Of a stretch of 19,073 nucleotides of DNA, positions 15,645-19,073 are shown piece by piece. Origin of the DNA: Anaerosoma sp034007245 (lineage in GTDB: Bacteria > Actinomycetota > Coriobacteriia > Anaerosomatales > Anaerosomataceae); assembly GCA_034007245.1 (NCBI GenBank), contig JAVERH010000028.1, positions 1 to 19,073 of the forward strand. The letters run 5' to 3'. The notes under the pieces were generated by a model. The model made no database searches. It was not told the DNA's origin and was given only the letters and a program-made list of their open reading frames with translations. The position numbers and the translations under genes were made by a program. The stretch's first letter is position 1; every line of letters begins with the position of its first letter.

Positions 15645-15686
15645 TGTGGGAATCACAAGTGCGTGACGTGTGCCTCTTGCAGACAT

Positions 15687-15724
15687 ACAGATAGGCCCCG
15701 GAGTCTCCCCCGGGGCCTATCTGT
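15687..15724 (-). terminator. Terminator-like hairpin after the hexahaem cytochrome
   Basis: A perfect 15-bp inverted repeat with an 8-base loop has arms at 15687-15701 (ACAGATAGGCCCCGG) and 15710-15724 (CCGGGGCCTATCTGT). It lies 25 bp past the hexahaem stop and before the promoter of the dodecahaem pair. No long T-run follows on the minus strand, so termination may be partial or the stem may act as a transcript stabiliser. Confidence 0.7.
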
Positions 15725-15748
15725 CATGCAGGCAGAACGTGGAGTCGA

Positions 15749-16681
15749 CTAGAAGTCGAAGCCGACACCAGTGGTAGCGCTAGTGTCGCGGTGGCACTTG
15801 AGACAGACACCGTCTTCGGTGGTGGTCAAGGCCGCATCAGCCGTATCGGCTGCAAACTCCGCGCTGTTCATGAACCCAGCACCAGCGGTCAGGTGCGGGA
15901 AGCTGTCCGCAACCGTATTGGAGCCACCGTCATGACAGCTGGTGCAGTATGCCGAAGAGGCGTACGCAGCAGCCATGCCGGTCTGGTTCGCGCCATTGGC
16001 AGGATCGTATGACGTGATGTCGCTCGTCATGATGTGCGAGTTGAATGGACCACCGACATTCACCGAACCCATAACATCGCCATCAGTGTCACTATCGGCA
16101 TATGTGCCGGTGAAGTACGGGTGACACTGGGTACAGAACGCACTCAGCGCACCCGCGCTATCGGTACCGCTGGCAGTCACATCCCAGTTCGTCGGCAGAC
16201 TAGCCTGCGCCTCGTTCTCGTCCCACCTCAGGATCGCTGAGGAATAGGCCGGCTCGTTCACGGTATTCGCACCGTGAACAGCGTGGCACGCCGTGCAGCT
16301 GACTGCGTGGTTGAACGGAGTGTCCGACCCATAGTTCGCAGCGTCATTGTTGTACACGTGCTTTGTCGAGACGCCCGCATTGGTGACGTGACAGTAGTCG
16401 CAGGCGGAAGTCACCGTCGCACCAAGCAGGACCTGACCTGTAGCACTGGCTTTGTGCACCGCATGGCACACGAGACACTTCTGTGTCGTCTGCGCGTACC
16501 CCTTGTGCGGCGTCATCGGAGCGTTGTTTGGCGCTGCCGGATCCCAGGCGATGGTACCGGACAGCGTATCAGCCATCGCCGTCGCAGCGAACGCGAACAC
16601 GAGGATCACAACAGCGATAAGAACAGAAGCAGTTTTTTTCATCGAAGTTCCCTTCGTGGAAACAGTAATACTATTTGGCAT
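15749..16681 (-). CDS. Secreted hexahaem c-type cytochrome (doubled CXXCH type)
   Basis: This 310-residue exported protein (numbered from the ATG at 16681) has a signal peptide: MKKTASV, a hydrophobic core, and a probable cut after AMA at residue 37. Six CXXCH sites start at 69, 94, 129, 183, 246 and 293. Two of them sit in the repeated form CxxCHAVH (CLVCHAVHKA and CTACHAVHGA), as in the paired-CXXCH/cytochrome c3-like proteins. The mature part is rich in Ala, Thr, Asp and Asn with few charged haem-pair spacers, unlike the dodecahaem neighbours. There is no C-terminal anchor, so it is probably free in the envelope or secreted. The outer ATG has an 11-base perfect Shine-Dalgarno, and an inner ATG at 16642, with AAGGGA six bases upstream, would give 297 residues. 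It has its own candidate promoter and terminator. Confidence 0.92.
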   Translation of the reverse strand: MPNSITVSTKGTSMKKTASVLIAVVILVFAFAATAMADTLSGTIAWDPAAPNNAPMTPHKGYAQTTQKCLVCHAVHKASATGQVLLGATVTSACDYCHVTNAGVSTKHVYNNDAANYGSDTPFNHAVSCTACHAVHGANTVNEPAYSSAILRWDENEAQASLPTNWDVTASGTDSAGALSAFCTQCHPYFTGTYADSDTDGDVMGSVNVGGPFNSHIMTSDITSYDPANGANQTGMAAAYASSAYCTSCHDGGSNTVADSFPHLTAGAGFMNSAEFAADTADAALTTTEDGVCLKCHRDTSATTGVGFDF

Positions 16682-16687
16682 TTGATC

Positions 16688-16698
16688 GATCACCTCCT
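16688..16698 (-). promoter_or_regulatory. Unusually complete Shine-Dalgarno of the hexahaem cytochrome
   Basis: The minus strand reads AGGAGGTGATC, which matches the conserved 3' end of bacterial 16S rRNA over all 11 bases. It ends 6 bases before the ATG at 16681, with 11 bases from AGGAGG to the ATG. It favours the outer start and high expression. Confidence 0.75.
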
Positions 16699-16707
16699 GT
16701 CTTGCCT

Positions 16708-16788
16708 ATGCTCAAGAACAGCCGGACTATGCCGGCGATCTTCCCCCAATGAGCATCCACGCACGGCTGACGGCCGCGCGCGGTGCTC
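16708..16788 (-). promoter_or_regulatory. Structured 5' leader with two mutually exclusive stems
   Basis: In the transcript of the hexahaem gene, GAGCA (16784-16788) can pair with TGCTC (16751-16755). The same bases within ATGCTCA (16750-16756) can instead pair with TGAGCAT (16708-16714). An 8-bp hairpin (16760-16767 with 16773-16780, one G-U pair) sits inside the first stem. A 5-bp GCCGG/CCGGC hairpin (16721-16725 with 16732-16736) sits inside the second. The leader ends 9 bases before the Shine-Dalgarno. It matches no riboswitch class I know, and the function is unproven. Confidence 0.4.
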
Positions 16789-16792
16789 CATC

Positions 16793-16821
16793 AATCTACC
16801 ATCAGATATCAGCACATTCAA
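16793..16821 (-). promoter_or_regulatory. Candidate sigma-70-type promoter of the hexahaem cytochrome
   Basis: TTGAAT (16816-16821) and TAGATT (16793-16798) on the minus strand are separated by exactly 17 bp. They lie in the gap after the NHL gene and predict transcription starting near 16786, at the first base-paired element of the leader. Confidence 0.5.
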
Positions 16822-16835
16822 CGAAGAAATCACGC

Positions 16836-18161
16836 TTAGAGTCCGTTTTCACGCACGGCCTCAGACGGATGCGCTTCATCGTTTCTCCGAGCACGACTCC
16901 GTGTTGCCGCAACCAGGGCTGTCAGCAGGAGCAGCGCAAACGGCACGGCACATGCGACCCAGGGCACACTCACGCGACGGGCCGCAGCGAGGGGCGAACC
17001 CCCGGAGCCCGGTATGCGGACGATCTGCACTCGCGCATTCGCGGTATCGGTGACCGCGAACCAGTCACGATCCGGATCGTATGCGATTCCCGTCGGGTAG
17101 TTGAACAGACCATCCGATGAGCCCTGGTCACCGTACTTGGCGATGATCCGCTGTTCGGCGGGGTCCACGACATAGATACCGAATGCGAACGCATCGACGA
17201 AGACCAGGCGACCGGCACCATCAGATGTCATCCCTACCGGTAGCTGCAGTGAGGATTCGAGGTCCCCTCCTGCGGTACCGGTGGCTTCATCCGTGATCGT
17301 GGCAGGATGCGAGGATTCCGCCTCCGTCACCCCGGACGGAGTAGCCCCTGCCCTCTCGAGCGTATCGGCACGTGTGGACGACGGCGGTATCGCCCACTCG
17401 AGCGTGGTGCCGTCAGGCGAAAGTGCCTTGATCTGGACGTTGTGGGTGTCGGCGATATAGAGCGTCCCGTCTTCACCGATCACAGCGCCGTTGGGCATGT
17501 CCACCTGGTCGAGTCCGGTTCCACGCGATGACCACCGCGCGATCTCTTCGCCCTCAGGCGTGAAGAGGAAGAGTCCCTCGGCGGAGGTGACGAAGACCCG
17601 GTCATCCCGTACGTCGACCTGTATCGGCGATGGCACCTCGAATGCTCGTGCCACCTCACCGTTGCGCCCGAAGACGATGATGACACCGGTGGAGTTCGCG
17701 GCTACATAGACCTCGCCGTCCTCACTCACCGCGATGCCCGCAGGACCCTGTAGCATCGACATGCCGCCTTCTTCAGCGCTTCCGGCGATGAGTTCACGCT
17801 TGAAAGAGCCGTCCGGATTGAAGCCAAGCACGCGATTCATGACCGAGTCGGTCACCCATATAGTGCCATCGGGCCCGATGGCAACGTGCCCGGGGCTCCG
17901 AAGCTGATCCTCTGCCTGCGCACTCGCCCCGTAGATAGAACGCACCCAGGTAAGCCCGCCGGCACGCTCCACCGTCTCGGCTGACGGCGCATCAGGGGCG
18001 ATCATCTTACCGACGAACACCAGGATCGCCACGAGCAGCACCAATAAGATGAGCAGCAGCGCGATAAGCGCAAAGCGCATCGTCTGATACCGACCGCGGG
18101 TAGCACCCTGGACCGCAGAACCATCAGGCGCTGACGATCGAGTCTTGTGAGTCCTCGTCAT
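16836..18161 (-). CDS. Two-TM NHL-repeat beta-propeller protein
   Basis: This 441-residue protein has an N-terminal TM (about 29-51), a beta-propeller built of NHL-type blades, and a second TM near the C-terminus (about 399-420) followed by a basic tail. Blade-like segments are seen near 88-116 (SPGHVAIGPDGTIWVTDS), 138-166, 221-249 (MPNGAVIGEDGTLYIADT), 306-334 and 353-383 (YPTGIAYDPDRDWFAVTDT). A low-complexity Thr/Ala/Glu insert of about 40 residues (261-300) interrupts the series. No catalytic residues or haem motifs are present. Such propellers commonly serve as binding platforms, so a scaffold for the adjacent cytochromes outside the membrane is inference. The ATG lies 6 bp after the TPR gene stop, with GGAGG 10 nt upstream inside that gene, so the two are cotranscribed. 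Confidence 0.88.
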   Translation of the reverse strand: MTRTHKTRSSAPDGSAVQGATRGRYQTMRFALIALLLILLVLLVAILVFVGKMIAPDAPSAETVERAGGLTWVRSIYGASAQAEDQLRSPGHVAIGPDGTIWVTDSVMNRVLGFNPDGSFKRELIAGSAEEGGMSMLQGPAGIAVSEDGEVYVAANSTGVIIVFGRNGEVARAFEVPSPIQVDVRDDRVFVTSAEGLFLFTPEGEEIARWSSRGTGLDQVDMPNGAVIGEDGTLYIADTHNVQIKALSPDGTTLEWAIPPSSTRADTLERAGATPSGVTEAESSHPATITDEATGTAGGDLESSLQLPVGMTSDGAGRLVFVDAFAFGIYVVDPAEQRIIAKYGDQGSSDGLFNYPTGIAYDPDRDWFAVTDTANARVQIVRIPGSGGSPLAAARRVSVPWVACAVPFALLLLTALVAATRSRARRNDEAHPSEAVRENGL

Positions 18162-18167
18162 CAGCGG

Positions 18168-18896
18168 TTAGCCTCCGATCCTGTCCAGCGCCTCGAGCGC
18201 CGGAGCATAATCAGGAATGTATGTGAGTGCCGCGCTGAAGTCCGCATGCGCTTCGGGGATGCGATCCAGTTCTTCGTAAAGCAAACCGCGGGCAAACAGG
18301 ACGTCCGCCATGCGATCGCTGAACTCAAGAGCTTCGGTATAGGCATCGATGGCACCCTCGCGGTCACCATCCTGTTCGAGCATCTCGGCTTTCAGTACGC
18401 GAGCGTCGATCTCGGCGCTGTAGTCGGGGTCCATGACGATAGCCCGCTCGGCGAGACTCTTACGCTCGGACTCGGTCTCCTCGGCGACGATGACGAGTGC
18501 GGCATCGATGTCCTTGAGGGCACCGTCGATGTCGCCCTCAAGGAATGTGACACGCGCGGCTTCGATCGCCACGGGGCCGCGGCGCGCTCCGAGCGCCTGA
18601 TCGGCCTGCTCGACCGACTTGGCAGCCCCCGCGGTGTCCCCGGAGAGCGCCTGTACACGGATGAGCTGAGCCCAGGTGGCGGCACTCTCGGGATCCTGAG
18701 CCAGCGAGTTCTCGAGCGTGCGGATGTTGCGCTCCACCATCGTGCGCGGAGCGCCCGATTCTAGTGACGAGACGGTCATCAGTGCCCAGAGAACGGCGGC
18801 CAGGATAAGGATGACGAGTGCCAGCACGCCGAACTGCAGCCAGAAGAGCGAGTCGCGCTCTCCATCGACAGTGCTAGTCCTACGCGTGCGTGCCAC
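18168..18896 (-). CDS. Membrane-anchored TPR protein
   Basis: This 242-residue protein has one N-terminal TM (about 18-41) and then tetratricopeptide-like helical pairs over about 52-235. Examples are AATWAQLIRVQALSGDTAGAAKSVEQADQAL, the EGDIDGALKDIDAAL pair, EQDGDREGAIDAYTEAL and the clear last unit DVLFARGLLYEELDRIPEAHADF. The layout resembles the TPR parts of cytochrome c maturation helpers (NrfG/CcmI type), and with three multihaem genes downstream a role in presenting apocytochromes is plausible but not proven. I chose the GTG at 18896 because AAGGAG stands five bases upstream; an upstream in-frame reading to 19052 would overlap leuC. It starts 100 bp after the leuC stop. Confidence 0.85.
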   Translation of the reverse strand: MARTRRTSTVDGERDSLFWLQFGVLALVILILAAVLWALMTVSSLESGAPRTMVERNIRTLENSLAQDPESAATWAQLIRVQALSGDTAGAAKSVEQADQALGARRGPVAIEAARVTFLEGDIDGALKDIDAALVIVAEETESERKSLAERAIVMDPDYSAEIDARVLKAEMLEQDGDREGAIDAYTEALEFSDRMADVLFARGLLYEELDRIPEAHADFSAALTYIPDYAPALEALDRIGG

Positions 18897-18941
18897 ATGA
18901 ACTCCTTTGTATGAGTCGCCTGCCCACGAGGGGCCTGTCGC

Positions 18942-18970
18942 AGTATGCCGCAAGCAGGCATCCCGTTCAA
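18942..18970 (-). promoter_or_regulatory. Candidate sigma-70-type promoter of the TPR-NHL genes
   Basis: TTGAAC (18965-18970) and CATACT (18942-18947) on the minus strand are 17 bp apart, inside the 100-bp gap between leuC and the TPR gene, with a predicted start near 18935. A short GCCC/GGGC hairpin lies in the resulting leader. Confidence 0.45.
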
Positions 18971-18996
18971 TGCGAACGAAGGTAACAGGTTGCCCG

Positions 18997-19073
18997 CTAC
19001 TTGATGTCTTCCGGCAACCCGATATGCCCGAGCACTGCACTCGCCGCCGCAACTGCGGGGCCAGTGAGGTAGA
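18997..19073 (-). CDS. leuC: 3-isopropylmalate dehydratase large subunit, C-terminal end only
   Basis: The last 24 codons and TAG stop of a gene entering from the right edge encode YLTGPAVAAASAVLGHIGLP followed by EDIK. The pattern YLxxPAxAAASAxxGxIxxPED is the characteristic C-terminus of the LeuC/homoaconitase large subunit of the aconitase superfamily, which carries the iron-sulfur cluster and pairs with LeuD. The identification rests on this short tail alone. The presence of leuD and leuB at 11793-13396 supports it. Confidence 0.75.
   Translation of the reverse strand, partial: YLTGPAVAAASAVLGHIGLPEDIK

Noticed and set aside
15645..15657. CRP/FNR-like palindrome TGTGATTCCCACA
   Set aside because: The half-site spacing fits neither TGTGA-N6-TCACA nor TTGAT-N4-ATCAA. 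It is noted only as a possible site in the promoter entry.
16699..16790. Cyclic di-GMP (GEMM) riboswitch ahead of the hexahaem cytochrome
   Set aside because: Such switches often precede multihaem genes, but the conserved GCAAA-type and GGTAGC-type core elements are absent; only generic hairpins are seen.

Overview
The window is a single-strand block. Every gene I can support reads on the minus strand, so transcription runs from high to low coordinates. Several features suggest a high-GC Gram-positive, anaerobic or respiratory actinobacterium, possibly of the Coriobacteriia/OPB41 (Anaerosomatales) kind: GC-rich codon use, GTG starts, strong Shine-Dalgarno sites, a TrpR-like YerC regulator, a class A PBP, a citramalate synthase and large membrane-anchored multihaem cytochromes. 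The taxonomic placement is inference and no marker gene here proves it.

Layout from right to left, in transcription order. (1) 18997-19073: the last 24 codons of leuC, cut by the window edge. (2) 13499-18896: a five-gene electron-transfer block. It holds a membrane-anchored TPR protein, a two-TM NHL beta-propeller protein, a secreted hexahaem cytochrome with its own candidate promoter, structured leader and terminator, and two overlapping genes for membrane-anchored cytochromes with twelve haem motifs each. The three cytochromes carry 30 haem-binding motifs (29 CXXCH and one CX3CH). (3) 11793-13396: leuD and leuB, overlapping by ATGA. (4) 10746-11738: a YbhN/UPF0104-type polytopic membrane protein. 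(5) 9695-10609: ilvE. (6) 7658-9676: a class A penicillin-binding protein. (7) 6013-7584: cimA. (8) 4652-5878: an MFS transporter. (9) 3820-4569: an FAH-family enzyme. (10) 3386-3697: yerC. (11) 2-3382: dnaE, missing its last codons at the left edge.

Functionally, leuC/leuD/leuB, ilvE and cimA together supply the enzymes for leucine synthesis and for the pyruvate (citramalate) route to isoleucine. The cytochrome block sits exactly between leuC and leuD, whose products form one enzyme. It carries its own candidate promoters and terminator and looks like a cassette placed inside a leuCDB operon. A plausible but unproven reading is a quinol-linked cytochrome chain that moves electrons through a Gram-positive envelope. 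In it, a NapC/NrfH-like CXXCHXM haem module would take electrons from the membrane, the two dodecahaem proteins would carry them outward, and the small secreted hexahaem protein would act as shuttle or terminal partner. No intergenic gap exceeds 300 bases, and I saw no tRNA, rRNA, CRISPR array or insertion sequence.
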